A stretch of DNA of 50,815 bases from Bradyrhizobium sp. SRL28 (lineage in GTDB: Bacteria; Pseudomonadota; Alphaproteobacteria; Rhizobiales; Xanthobacteraceae). Positions 41,515-49,854 of the stretch are shown here, piece after piece. Made by a program: the position numbers and the translations under genes. The stretch spans positions 1 to 50,815 of the forward strand of contig NZ_JAHEAG010000040.1 of NCBI RefSeq assembly GCF_018596315.1. The letters run 5' to 3'. The notes under the pieces were generated by a model. The model was given only the letters and a program-made list of their open reading frames with translations, was not told where the DNA came from and ran no database searches. The first letter of the stretch is position 1. The number at the start of each line of letters is the position of its first letter.

Positions 41515-41527
41515 AGTTGGCAGCCCG

Positions 41528-41908
41528 ATGAACGTACCCCGCAACGTGCTGTGGTTTGAGGTCCTGCTGTATCTGTCGCTGACGCTGGATGCGGTATCGG
41601 TGGCGTTTCAGGACCGCACGCCCACAGCGAAGATGACGGCGCAGATGATCAACACCGGAACGCTGATGGCGGCCGGCCTGATCCTGCTTTTGGTTTATTT
41701 CGTCCGGCTCGCCGCCGAGGGCCGCAAGAACTGGCCGCGCTGGGTGCTGGTGGCAGCGCTGCTGCTGTCGGTGATTTCCCTGGTGCAAATGATCGGCGAG
41801 AAGGGCCTGCAGTTCGACAGCGGCATCGAGGTGATCTCATGCGCGCTGACGGCGATGGGGCTGTATTTCTCCTTCACCGGCGACGCGGTGGGGTGGTTCG
41901 ACGCCTAA
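41528..41908 (+). CDS. Small four-segment membrane protein (126 aa)
   Basis: A 126-residue protein with hydrophobic segments at about 9-26, 41-60, 71-88 and 102-120 (for example MAAGLILLLVYFVRLAAEG and WVLVAALLLSVISLVQMIG), so probably a four-helix inner-membrane protein. No enzyme motif is visible and I do not recognise the family. The start at 41528 excludes an upstream frame formed by the repeat. It lies between era and recO, separated from each by a dispersed repeat. Confidence 0.75.
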   Translation: MNVPRNVLWFEVLLYLSLTLDAVSVAFQDRTPTAKMTAQMINTGTLMAAGLILLLVYFVRLAAEGRKNWPRWVLVAALLLSVISLVQMIGEKGLQFDSGIEVISCALTAMGLYFSFTGDAVGWFDA

Positions 41909-41922
41909 GCATACGGGTGGGC

Positions 41923-42006
41923 AAAGGCGCTTCGTGCCGTGCCCACCATCGCGCGCGACACAGTTTGTTGATCGTTGGTGGGCACGCTGCGCTTTGCCCA
42001 CCCTAC
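41923..42006. repeat. Inverted repeat, family B, copy 2
   Basis: The right arm (41976-42006) is identical to that of copy 1, ending TTTGCCCACCCTAC; the left arm starts at ACGGGTGGGCAAAGG and is imperfect. It lies directly between the membrane protein gene and recO and ends 30 bases before the recO start. Confidence 0.85.
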
Positions 42007-42035
42007 ATGCGCCGAAATCCTGTAACCTCCACCCC

Positions 42036-42788
42036 ATGGAATGGACCGACGAAGGCATCGTGCTGGGCGTGCGGCGACATGGCGAATCTTCCGCCATCGT
42101 CGAGCTGCTGACGCGCGGGCATGGCCGTCATCTCGGCCTGGTGCGCGGCGGTGCCTCGTCGCGGATGCGGCCGCTGCTGCAGCCCGGCAACAGCGTCACG
42201 GCGGTCTGGCGAGCCCGGCTCGACGAGCATCTCGGCACCTACGCCATCGAAGGCACCCGACTGCGCGCGGCAACGCTGCTCGCGTCCTCGCACGCGGTCT
42301 ATGGCGTCACCCATCTGGCCTCGCTGGCGCGGCTGTTGCCGGAGCGCGATCCGCACGAGGACATCTATGAGATGCTCGACCGCACGCTCGACGACTTTGA
42401 CGATGCCGGCGGCGCGGCGGCGCACCTCATCAGGTTCGAACTCGCGATGCTGGCCGAACTCGGCTTCGGCCTCGACCTGGAAAACTGCGCCGCCACCGGC
42501 GAGACCGCCGACCTGATCTATGTCTCGCCAAAGTCCGGCGGCGCGGTGTCGCGGCGGGCCGGCGAGCCCTACCGCGACCGGCTGCTGCGGCTGCCGGCCT
42601 TCCTGCGCGAGGGCGAGGGTGGCGCGAACGGCTGGTCCGACCAGGACCTGCAGGACGGCTTTCGGCTGACCGGGCTATTCCTGCTGCGCCACGTGCTGGA
42701 ACCGCGCGGGCAGGGCCATTCGGATGCGAGAGATGGGTTTATCAACGCGGTGACGCGGTACCGGGCGCGAATCAGTTCGTCGGCCTGA
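42036..42788 (+). CDS. recO: DNA repair protein RecO
   Basis: A 250-residue RecO, mediator of RecA loading in the RecF pathway. The N-terminal OB-fold begins MEWTDEGIVLGVRRHGESSA and contains HLGLVRGGASSRMRPLLQPG; the C-terminal helical part has FELAMLAELGFGLDLENCAA and a reduced zinc-binding region with one visible Cys. Start at 42036 is defined by the conserved MEWxDEGI beginning. Its place after era is the usual rhizobial order. Confidence 0.96.
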   Translation: MEWTDEGIVLGVRRHGESSAIVELLTRGHGRHLGLVRGGASSRMRPLLQPGNSVTAVWRARLDEHLGTYAIEGTRLRAATLLASSHAVYGVTHLASLARLLPERDPHEDIYEMLDRTLDDFDDAGGAAAHLIRFELAMLAELGFGLDLENCAATGETADLIYVSPKSGGAVSRRAGEPYRDRLLRLPAFLREGEGGANGWSDQDLQDGFRLTGLFLLRHVLEPRGQGHSDARDGFINAVTRYRARISSSA

Positions 42789-42802
42789 CCCGCTCCTTCA
42801 AC

Positions 42803-42921
42803 CCGTCGTCCCTGCGAAAGCAGGGACCCATACGCCGCGGCGGTCGTTTGGCGCCGGGTCTTGAGTCATTTTTCCAACAAACACCTGTGGTTATGGGTCC
42901 CTGCGTTCGCAGGGACGACGG
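42803..42921. repeat. Interspersed inverted repeat, family C
   Basis: CCGTCGTCCCTGCGAAAG at the left and TCGCAGGGACGACGG at the right are inverted copies, and each arm contains its own small palindrome around the CCCTGCG core. It fills most of the recO-parC gap. I see only this one copy in the window, but its form matches short repeats dispersed in Bradyrhizobium genomes. Confidence 0.75.
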
Positions 42922-42973
42922 ATGCCGTGTTTCCCGTCTTGCCCGATTCACCGCAAAAGTTTAACGCCTCCCC

Positions 42974-45229
42974 ATGGGAAAACGACAGCTACCGCCGGAA
43001 GAACCGGCCGAAATCCACGAGGTCATGCTGCGCGATGCGCTGGAAGAGCGCTATCTCGCCTATGCGCTCTCGACCATCATGCACCGTGCCCTGCCGGACG
43101 CCCGCGACGGGCTGAAGCCGGTGCACCGGCGCATTCTGTACGGCATGCGCCTGTTGCGGCTCGACCCCGGCACGCCGTTCAAGAAATCGGCGAAAATCGT
43201 TGGCGACGTGATGGGCTCGTTCCATCCGCATGGCGACCAGGCGATCTACGACGCCATGGTGCGTCTGGCGCAGGATTTCGCCTCGCGCTATCCGCTGGTC
43301 GACGGCCAGGGCAACTTTGGCAATATCGACGGCGATAACCCGGCCGCCTATCGTTACACCGAAGCGCGCATGACCGAGGTCGCGCGGCTGCTGCTCGAGG
43401 GCATCGACGAGGACGGCGTCGAATTTCGACCCAATTACGATGGCCAGACCAAAGAGCCGGTCGTGATGCCCGGCGGCTTCCCGAACCTGCTCGCCAACGG
43501 CGCGCAGGGCATCGCGGTCGGCATGGCGACCTCGATCCCGCCGCACAACGCGGCCGAGCTGTGCGACGCGGCGCTGCATCTGATCGACAAGCCCGACGCC
43601 AAGTCGAAGTCGCTCCTGAAATGGGTCAAGGGTCCCGATTTCCCGACCGGCGGCATTATTATCGACTCCAAGGAAAGCATCGCCGAAGCCTATATGACCG
43701 GCCGCGGCTCGTTCCGCACCCGCGCCAAGTGGACCCAGGAGGAGGGCGCGCGCGGCACCTGGGTCGTCGTCATCACCGAGATCCCGTGGCTGGTGCAGAA
43801 GTCCCGGCTGGTCGAGAAGATCGCCGAGCTTCTGAATGAGAAGAAGCTGCCGCTGGTTGGCGACGTCAGGGACGAATCGGCCGAAGACGTTCGCCTCGTG
43901 ATTGAGCCGAAATCCCGCGCGGTCGATCCGGCGTTGATGATGGAATCGCTGTTCCGGCTCACCGAGCTCGAGAGCAAGATTTCGCTGAACCTCAACGTGC
44001 TGATCAAGGGCAAGATCCCCAAGGTGGTGGGACTTGCCGAGTGCCTGCGCGAATGGCTCGACCATCTGCGCGACGTGCTGGTCCGCCGCTCGAATTTCCG
44101 CAAGACGCAGATCGAGAACCGGCTCGAAGTGCTCGGCGGATATTTGATCGCCTATCTGAACATCGACAAGGTGATCAAGATCATCCGCACCGAGGATGAG
44201 CCGAAGCCGGCGCTGATCAAGGCGTTCAAGCTCACGGAAGTCCAGGCCGATGCCATCCTCAACATGCGCCTGCGCTCCTTGCGCAAGCTCGAGGAATTCG
44301 AAATCCGCACCGAGGACAAGAACCTTCGGGGCGAATTGAAGGGCATCAAGTCGCTGCTCGGTTCCGAGACCGAACAATGGTCCAAGGTCGGCGAGCAGGT
44401 CCGCAAGGTTCGCGATATCTTCGGGCCGAAGACGCCGCTTGGCAAGCGCCGCACGATGTTTGCCGACGCACCCGAACACGATCTCGCCGCGATCGAGGAA
44501 GCTTTTGTCGAGCGCGAGCCGTGCACGGTGGTGATCTCCGAGAAGGGCTGGGTGCGCACGCTGAAGGGCCATGTCGAGGATATCTCGGGGCTTGCGTTCA
44601 AGACCGACGACAAGCTCGACCACGCCTTCTTCGCTGAGACCACGTCAAAACTGCTGCTGTTTGCCACCAACGGCAAATTCTATTCGCTCGATGTCGCAAA
44701 ACTGCCGGGCGGCCGCGGCCATGGCGAACCGATCCGCATGTTCATCGACATGGAGCAGGATGCCGCGATCGTCTCGCTGTTCATCAACAAGGGCGAACGC
44801 AAATTCCTGATCGCGAGCAGCGAAGGGCAGGGCTTCGTCGTCAAGGAAGAGGACTGCGTCGGCAACACCCGCAAGGGCAAGCAGGTGCTCAACGTCACCA
44901 TGCCGAACGAGGCCTGCGCGATCGCGACGGTAGCGGGCGACACGGTCGCTGTGATCGGCACCAACCACAAGATGGTGCTGTTCCCGCTCGACCAGATCCC
45001 GGAAATGGCGCGCGGTCGCGGCGTGCGGTTGCAGAAATATTCCAGCGCCAAGCTGTCTGATGTCGCCGTGTTCGAACTCAAGGCGGGATTGACCTGGAAA
45101 GATTCCGCCGGCCGCGAGCAGAGCATGAGCGCCAAGGAATTGTCCGACTGGCGCGGCAACCGCGCCGACGCCGGCCGCCTCGCGCACGGCCTGCCGAAGT
45201 CGAACAAGTTCTTGCGGGGCGTGGAGTAG
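42974..45229 (+). CDS. parC: DNA topoisomerase IV subunit A
   Basis: A 751-residue type IIA topoisomerase A subunit that decatenates daughter chromosomes with ParE. The catalytic Tyr128 is in DNPAAYRYTEARMTEVA, and the winged helix region has GSFHPHGDQAIYDAMVRLA. The absence of a GyrA box (QRRGGRG) in the C-terminal beta-pinwheel marks it as ParC rather than GyrA. The position equivalent to GyrA Ser83 is Gln89, which matters for quinolone binding. ATG at 42974. A strong hairpin follows. Confidence 0.96.
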   Translation: MGKRQLPPEEPAEIHEVMLRDALEERYLAYALSTIMHRALPDARDGLKPVHRRILYGMRLLRLDPGTPFKKSAKIVGDVMGSFHPHGDQAIYDAMVRLAQDFASRYPLVDGQGNFGNIDGDNPAAYRYTEARMTEVARLLLEGIDEDGVEFRPNYDGQTKEPVVMPGGFPNLLANGAQGIAVGMATSIPPHNAAELCDAALHLIDKPDAKSKSLLKWVKGPDFPTGGIIIDSKESIAEAYMTGRGSFRTRAKWTQEEGARGTWVVVITEIPWLVQKSRLVEKIAELLNEKKLPLVGDVRDESAEDVRLVIEPKSRAVDPALMMESLFRLTELESKISLNLNVLIKGKIPKVVGLAECLREWLDHLRDVLVRRSNFRKTQIENRLEVLGGYLIAYLNIDKVIKIIRTEDEPKPALIKAFKLTEVQADAILNMRLRSLRKLEEFEIRTEDKNLRGELKGIKSLLGSETEQWSKVGEQVRKVRDIFGPKTPLGKRRTMFADAPEHDLAAIEEAFVEREPCTVVISEKGWVRTLKGHVEDISGLAFKTDDKLDHAFFAETTSKLLLFATNGKFYSLDVAKLPGGRGHGEPIRMFIDMEQDAAIVSLFINKGERKFLIASSEGQGFVVKEEDCVGNTRKGKQVLNVTMPNEACAIATVAGDTVAVIGTNHKMVLFPLDQIPEMARGRGVRLQKYSSAKLSDVAVFELKAGLTWKDSAGREQSMSAKELSDWRGNRADAGRLAHGLPKSNKFLRGVE

Positions 45230-45238
45230 GGCCGGGAA

Positions 45239-45264
45239 GCCGGATTACGGTTTCGTAATCCGGC
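45239..45264 (+). terminator. Hairpin after parC, probable terminator
   Basis: GCCGGATTACG (45239-45249), loop GTTT and CGTAATCCGGC (45254-45264) form a perfect 11-bp stem ten bases past the parC stop. The following bases CGCGATTTCTCC are only partly T-rich, so termination is likely but not certain. Confidence 0.7.
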
Positions 45265-45338
45265 CGCGATTTCTCCTGATCCCCTTTGACTGCGCCCTTG
45301 TTCTCGCCGATGCTCGCCTGAGGGTCAGGGAGGCGGCA

Positions 45339-47339
45339 TTGCGCAAAGCAGGATCGCGACGGCTCATCACATTAATCGGCCTTGCGCTCACCTTGTGCGT
45401 CATGCCCGTCACGCTCCGCGCCCAATCCATCCCCGGCGCGCTGCCTGAATCCACCAAAGCACTGTCGCAGGGCGAATGGCCCGCTTATGCCGGGACCTAC
45501 GCCGCGTCGCGCTATTCGCCGCTGACGCAGATCGATCGCGACAATGCCAAGAACCTCCGCGTCGCCTGGCGCTGGAAATCGCCCGACATGGCGATCAAGG
45601 AGGCCAATCCGAAAATCGGCCCGACGCGCGCCCACGAATCGACGCCGCTGATGATCGGCGGCGTGCTCTACACCTCGACGACGCTCTCACAGGTCGCGGC
45701 CATCGATGCCGCGACCGGCGAAACCAAATGGCTGTTTGATCCCAAGGTTTACGAAAACGGGCTTGGCATTCCGGCCAACGATGGCTGGCTGCACCGCGGC
45801 GTCGCCTATTGGCGCAATGGCGATGACGAGCGCATCATCATGCTCACGGCATTCGCGCAGATGATCGCGCTGGATGCGAAGACCGGGAAGCCGGTGCCGG
45901 GCTTCGGCAATGACGGCCGGATCGACCTCACGCAAGAGCTGCGCCGCCCGGTCGATCGCGACTACTACACCATGAGCACACCGCCGGTGATCGTGCGCGG
46001 CGTCATCGTGGTCGGTTCGTCTGTCATGGACTGGTGGCGGAAAAGCCCGTCGCCGCCCGGCGATGTGCGTGGCTTCGACGTGGTGACCGGCCGGCTGCTC
46101 TGGACCTTCCACACGGTGCCGCAGGGCGAGGAGCCCGGCGTCGAGACCTGGCAACGGGAGTCGTGGCGGGAGGCCGGCAACGCCAATGTCTGGGCGCCGA
46201 TGAGCGCGGACGAGGACCTCGGCTATGTCTATCTGCCGGTGAGCACGCCGACCAACGATTACTATGGCGGCCACCGTCCCGGTGACGGCCTTTACGGCGA
46301 CAGCCTCGTGTGTCTCGAAGCGGCCACCGGCAAGAAGGTCTGGCACTACCAGCTCGTGCATCACGGATTGTGGGATTATGACACCCCGGCGGCGCCAACC
46401 CTGATCGACATCACCGTCGGCGGCAAGCCGATCAAGGCGGTGGCGCAGGTGACCAAGCAGGCGTTCGTCTACGTATTCGATCGCGTCAACGGCCAGCCGG
46501 TGTGGCCGATCGAGGAACAGCCGGTGCCGGCTTCGAGCGTGCCCGGCGAAAGCGCATCGAAGACGCAGCCATTTCCAACGAGGCCGGCCCCGATCGACAT
46601 TCAGGGCGTGCGCGACGAAGACCTGATCGCTTTCACGCCGGAGCTCCACAACGAGGCAAGGGAGATCGTAGCGAAGTACGATCACGGTCCGCTGTTCACC
46701 CCGCCGTCCGAGCGGGGCACCATCCAGGTGCCCGGCGTGGCCGGCGGCGGCAACTGGGCCGGTGCCGCGATCGATCCGGAAACCGGCATGCTCTATGTCG
46801 GCACCTATCGGCTACCGTTCGTCGTCACCGTTCGCAGGCCGGGGCCGGGTGAGTCGCGCTACGACTTCATCGGTGAGTTCCGCTATTTGTCCGGACCGCG
46901 CGGCTTGCCGCTGCTGAAGCCGCCATTCGGCAGCATGCTCGCCATCGACATGAACAGCGGAGACCACCGCTGGCGGATACCGGTCGGGCGTGCCGAACTC
47001 ATCCCGACCATTCAGCAGCTCGGCATACGTGAGCGGCTGGGATTTCCCACGCGGAGCTGGGCGCTGATTACAAAAACGGTGATGATCGTTGTGCAGTCCG
47101 GCTATTTCAGCGCGCCGCGACTGCCTGCCGGGGGCACGCGCCGGATCGCCGATCTCAACAATTTCGATCCGCATCTTTGGGTCTACGACAAGACGTCAGG
47201 CGAAATGCTGGCGGAGGTTGCGGTGCCGGCTAACGCGGTCGGCGCGCCGATGACCTATATGGCTGGCGGCAAGCAGTTCATCGTGTTTCCGGTCGGCGGC
47301 GGTCCGCTGGTGGAGGAGATGATCGCGGTTTCGCTGTAA
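45339..47339 (+). CDS. Exported PQQ-dependent dehydrogenase (quinoprotein glucose dehydrogenase-like)
   Basis: A 666-residue eight-bladed beta-propeller quinoprotein. The TTG start at 45339 has a well-placed GGGAGG ribosome site, and the first 30 residues (MRKAGSRRLITLIGLALTLC then MPVTLRAQS) form a signal peptide. The body shows WPAYAGTYAASRYSPLTQID, IDAATGETKWLFDP, YGDSLVCLEAATGKKVWHYQ and GLWDYDTPAAPTL, all propeller and PQQ-site repeats of the membrane glucose dehydrogenase family. The five N-terminal membrane spans of membrane-bound Gcd are absent, so it should be a soluble periplasmic form. Substrate could be a sugar or another alcohol. No PQQ synthesis genes are nearby. Confidence 0.9.
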   Translation: MRKAGSRRLITLIGLALTLCVMPVTLRAQSIPGALPESTKALSQGEWPAYAGTYAASRYSPLTQIDRDNAKNLRVAWRWKSPDMAIKEANPKIGPTRAHESTPLMIGGVLYTSTTLSQVAAIDAATGETKWLFDPKVYENGLGIPANDGWLHRGVAYWRNGDDERIIMLTAFAQMIALDAKTGKPVPGFGNDGRIDLTQELRRPVDRDYYTMSTPPVIVRGVIVVGSSVMDWWRKSPSPPGDVRGFDVVTGRLLWTFHTVPQGEEPGVETWQRESWREAGNANVWAPMSADEDLGYVYLPVSTPTNDYYGGHRPGDGLYGDSLVCLEAATGKKVWHYQLVHHGLWDYDTPAAPTLIDITVGGKPIKAVAQVTKQAFVYVFDRVNGQPVWPIEEQPVPASSVPGESASKTQPFPTRPAPIDIQGVRDEDLIAFTPELHNEAREIVAKYDHGPLFTPPSERGTIQVPGVAGGGNWAGAAIDPETGMLYVGTYRLPFVVTVRRPGPGESRYDFIGEFRYLSGPRGLPLLKPPFGSMLAIDMNSGDHRWRIPVGRAELIPTIQQLGIRERLGFPTRSWALITKTVMIVVQSGYFSAPRLPAGGTRRIADLNNFDPHLWVYDKTSGEMLAEVAVPANAVGAPMTYMAGGKQFIVFPVGGGPLVEEMIAVSL

Positions 47340-47407
47340 TAGTATTCGATAATCTGCGCGCTATATAAGTCGCCGTCGAAACATCAGAGACGGCGGCTGT
47401 CAGCGAA

Positions 47408-48349
47408 ATGGCGCACGACCACCATCACTCCCATTCCCACGGGCATGATCATTCCCATGGTCACGCCGGCCACAGCCACGCGCCGGACAATTTCGGCGCC
47501 GCGTTCGCCATCGGCGCCGCGCTCAACACGGCGTTCGTCATTGCCGAGCTGATCTTCGGCTATGCCGCCAACTCGCTGGCCCTGATTTCCGACGCCGTCC
47601 ACAATCTCTCCGATGTGATCGCGCTGCTCCTGGCATGGGGCGCGGCGTGGCTTGCGCAGAAGCAGCCGACGCAGCGGCACACCTATGGCTATCGCCGGGC
47701 TTCGATCCTGGCGGCTCTATTCAACGCCGGCCTGCTGCTGGTTGCGGTCGGCGGCATCGTCGTCGAGGCGGTCAACCGGCTCTACAGCCCTGCGCCGGTC
47801 GCGGGCTGGACGGTCGTGGTTGCGGCGTTTGGCGTCGCCATCAACGGCTTCACCGCGCTATTGTTCATGCGCGGCCGCCACGGCGACCTCAATATTCGCG
47901 GCGCCTATCTGCATATGGCGGCGGACGCGGGCGTTTCGCTCGGCGTGGTGGTCGCGGCGCTCATCATCATGCTGACGGGATGGCTGTGGCTCGATCCCGC
48001 GATCAGCCTCGTCATTGCCGCCGTGGTGTTCTGGAGCGGATGGGGCTTGGCGCGCGACAGCGTCAGTCTCGCGCTCGACGGCGTGCCGCGCGGCATCGAG
48101 CTTGCGAAAGTGCGGGATTACCTCGCCGGGTTGGAGGGTGTCACTGAAGTGCATGACCTCCACATCTGGGCGATGAGCACCAATGAGACCGCACTGACCG
48201 CGCATCTGGTGCGGCCCGGTGGCAGCGAGGACGCCTTTCTGCATGGGGTCTGCGAGGAACTCTCGCATCGCTTCAACATCCACCATCCCACGCTGCAGAT
48301 CGAAGCCGCCGCCGAGGTGTGCAAGCTAGCGCCGGCCGAGCGGGTGTAA
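47408..48349 (+). CDS. Cation diffusion facilitator (Zn/Co/Cd exporter)
   Basis: A 313-residue CDF transporter of the CzcD/ZitB type, a proton-coupled exporter of Zn2+ and similar ions. The N-terminus is a His-rich metal-binding stretch (MAHDHHHSHSHGHDHSHGHA), six membrane spans follow, with the metal-site pattern HNLSDVIALLLAWG in TM2 and HMAADAGVSLGVVV in TM5, and the cytoplasmic C-terminal domain has TEVHDLHIWAMSTNETAL, typical for Zn-binding dimerisation. Start at 47408. A family B repeat follows its stop directly. Confidence 0.95.
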   Translation: MAHDHHHSHSHGHDHSHGHAGHSHAPDNFGAAFAIGAALNTAFVIAELIFGYAANSLALISDAVHNLSDVIALLLAWGAAWLAQKQPTQRHTYGYRRASILAALFNAGLLLVAVGGIVVEAVNRLYSPAPVAGWTVVVAAFGVAINGFTALLFMRGRHGDLNIRGAYLHMAADAGVSLGVVVAALIIMLTGWLWLDPAISLVIAAVVFWSGWGLARDSVSLALDGVPRGIELAKVRDYLAGLEGVTEVHDLHIWAMSTNETALTAHLVRPGGSEDAFLHGVCEELSHRFNIHHPTLQIEAAAEVCKLAPAERV

Positions 48350-48353
48350 CGCC

Positions 48354-48441
48354 GTAGGGTGGGCAAAGCGCAGCGTGTCCACCATTCGGCCCCCTCGGAA
48401 AAATGGTGGGCACGTCGCTTACGCTCCTTTGCCCACCCTAC
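48354..48441. repeat. Inverted repeat, family B, copy 3
   Basis: Begins GTAGGGTGGGCAAAGCGC four bases after the CDF stop codon and ends TTTGCCCACCCTAC ten bases before the 3' end of the chromate transporter gene. The right arm carries an insertion (CGTCGCTTACGCTCC) relative to copy 1. It sits between two convergent genes, as copy 1 does. Confidence 0.85.
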
Positions 48442-48450
48442 GAATCCTCT

Positions 48451-49854
48451 TCAAGCCACACCCGCAAACCGCATCGCCACGCCCGCCGCGCACGACCCCG
48501 CCAACACCCACAGCATCCCGACGTTAAGCCGGAAAATCGCGGTCGCCGCGGCAGCCGCCAGCACGAAGGCTGCGATATCGAGACTTCCCCACACCGGCAT
48601 ATCGAACGACAGCCCGAACGAGCGAACCGGGATGGTCTGCCGGAACAGCGTGTGCAATCCAAACCAGATCGAGAGATTCAGGATCACGCCGACGACCGCG
48701 GCCGTGATCGCGGTCAGCGCGCCCGCCAGCCCCCTGTTGCCGCGCAGCGTCTCGATATAGGGCGCACCGAGGAAGATCCAGAGGAAGCAGGGGATGAAGG
48801 TGACCCAGGTCGCCAGCAAGCCGCCGAGCGTGGCCGCGAGCATTGGCGACAACCCGCCGGGATCGCGATAGGCGGCCATGAAACCAACGAACTGCAGCAC
48901 CATGATCAGCGGGCCCGGCGTGGTTTCGGCCATGCCGAGTCCGTCAAGCATCTCGCGCGGCTGCAGCCAGTGATAATGCTCGACCGCCTGCTGGGCGACA
49001 TAGGCCAGCACCGCATAGGCGCCGCCGAACGTCACCATCGCCATCTTGGAAAAGAACAGCGCGATCTGGCTGAACACGTTGGCCTGCCCGAGCCCGATCA
49101 GGAGTGCGGCCACCGGAACCACCCACAGCAGCAGCCACACCGTGCTTACGCGCAGCGCGCGGCCGACGTTCGGGCGCACATGCTCGGGCAATTCCTCTCC
49201 GAGCAGGCTGTCGACCGCGGCGGTCTTCCCGCCACCACCGCCATGTTCGACGGCGGCGAATTCCGGCCGTCCGCTCTTCGCGCCGAAATAGCCGATCACG
49301 CCCGCCGCGATGATGATGATCGGGAAGGGCACGTTGAAAAAGAAGATCGCGACGAAGGCAACCGCCGCCAGCGCGATCATCACCCGGTTGCGCAACGCGC
49401 GTTTTCCCACGCGGACCACGGCGTGGACGACGATGGCGAGCACGGCTGCCTTCAACCCGAAGAACACCGCCTCGACGAAGCCGACATTGCCATAGGCCGC
49501 GTAGACGTAGCTCAAGCCCATGATGGCGATGACGCCGGGCAGGATGAACAGACCGCCGGCCATGATGCCGCCGGCGGTCCGATGCAACAGCCAGCCGATA
49601 TAGGTCGCAAGCTGCTGCGCCTCCGGTCCCGGCAGCAGCATGCAGTAGTTCAGCGCATGCAGGAATCGGCTCTCGGAGATCCAGTTTTTCTCCTCGACCA
49701 GGATGCGGTGCATCACCGCGATCTGCCCGGCCGGGCCGCCGAAGCTGAGCACGGCGACCCGCAGCCAGACGCGAAAGGCTTCACCAAAACTGATGCCGTG
49801 ACCGAGGTTCCGGCTTGCGCCAGCCTCGGTCGTCTTGTTCACGGTGGCATCCAT
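48451..49854 (-). CDS. chrA: Chromate transporter ChrA (two-domain CHR family)
   Basis: A 467-residue inner-membrane protein of the CHR superfamily that exports chromate. It consists of two homologous halves: the first has FGEAFRVWLRVAVLSFGGPA and ALNYCMLLPGPEAQQLATYI, the second has FFSKMAMVTFGGAYAVLAYV and GLGMAETTPGPLIMVLQFVG, giving the duplicated (G)GP and LPGP/TPGP signatures. The halves are separated by a cytoplasmic loop with GGGGGKTAAVD. The ATG at 49854 overlaps the stop codon of the upstream gene (TAATG), so the two are translationally coupled. Confidence 0.93.
   Translation of the reverse strand: MDATVNKTTEAGASRNLGHGISFGEAFRVWLRVAVLSFGGPAGQIAVMHRILVEEKNWISESRFLHALNYCMLLPGPEAQQLATYIGWLLHRTAGGIMAGGLFILPGVIAIMGLSYVYAAYGNVGFVEAVFFGLKAAVLAIVVHAVVRVGKRALRNRVMIALAAVAFVAIFFFNVPFPIIIIAAGVIGYFGAKSGRPEFAAVEHGGGGGKTAAVDSLLGEELPEHVRPNVGRALRVSTVWLLLWVVPVAALLIGLGQANVFSQIALFFSKMAMVTFGGAYAVLAYVAQQAVEHYHWLQPREMLDGLGMAETTPGPLIMVLQFVGFMAAYRDPGGLSPMLAATLGGLLATWVTFIPCFLWIFLGAPYIETLRGNRGLAGALTAITAAVVGVILNLSIWFGLHTLFRQTIPVRSFGLSFDMPVWGSLDIAAFVLAAAAATAIFRLNVGMLWVLAGSCAAGVAMRFAGVA

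Noticed and set aside
42989..44623. A 544-codon frame antisense to parC, and a similar 685-codon frame antisense to the Slt gene at 27349-29406
   Set aside because: Both are Arg/Asp/His-rich shadows typical of high-GC coding DNA read on the opposite strand; the sense genes are unambiguous.
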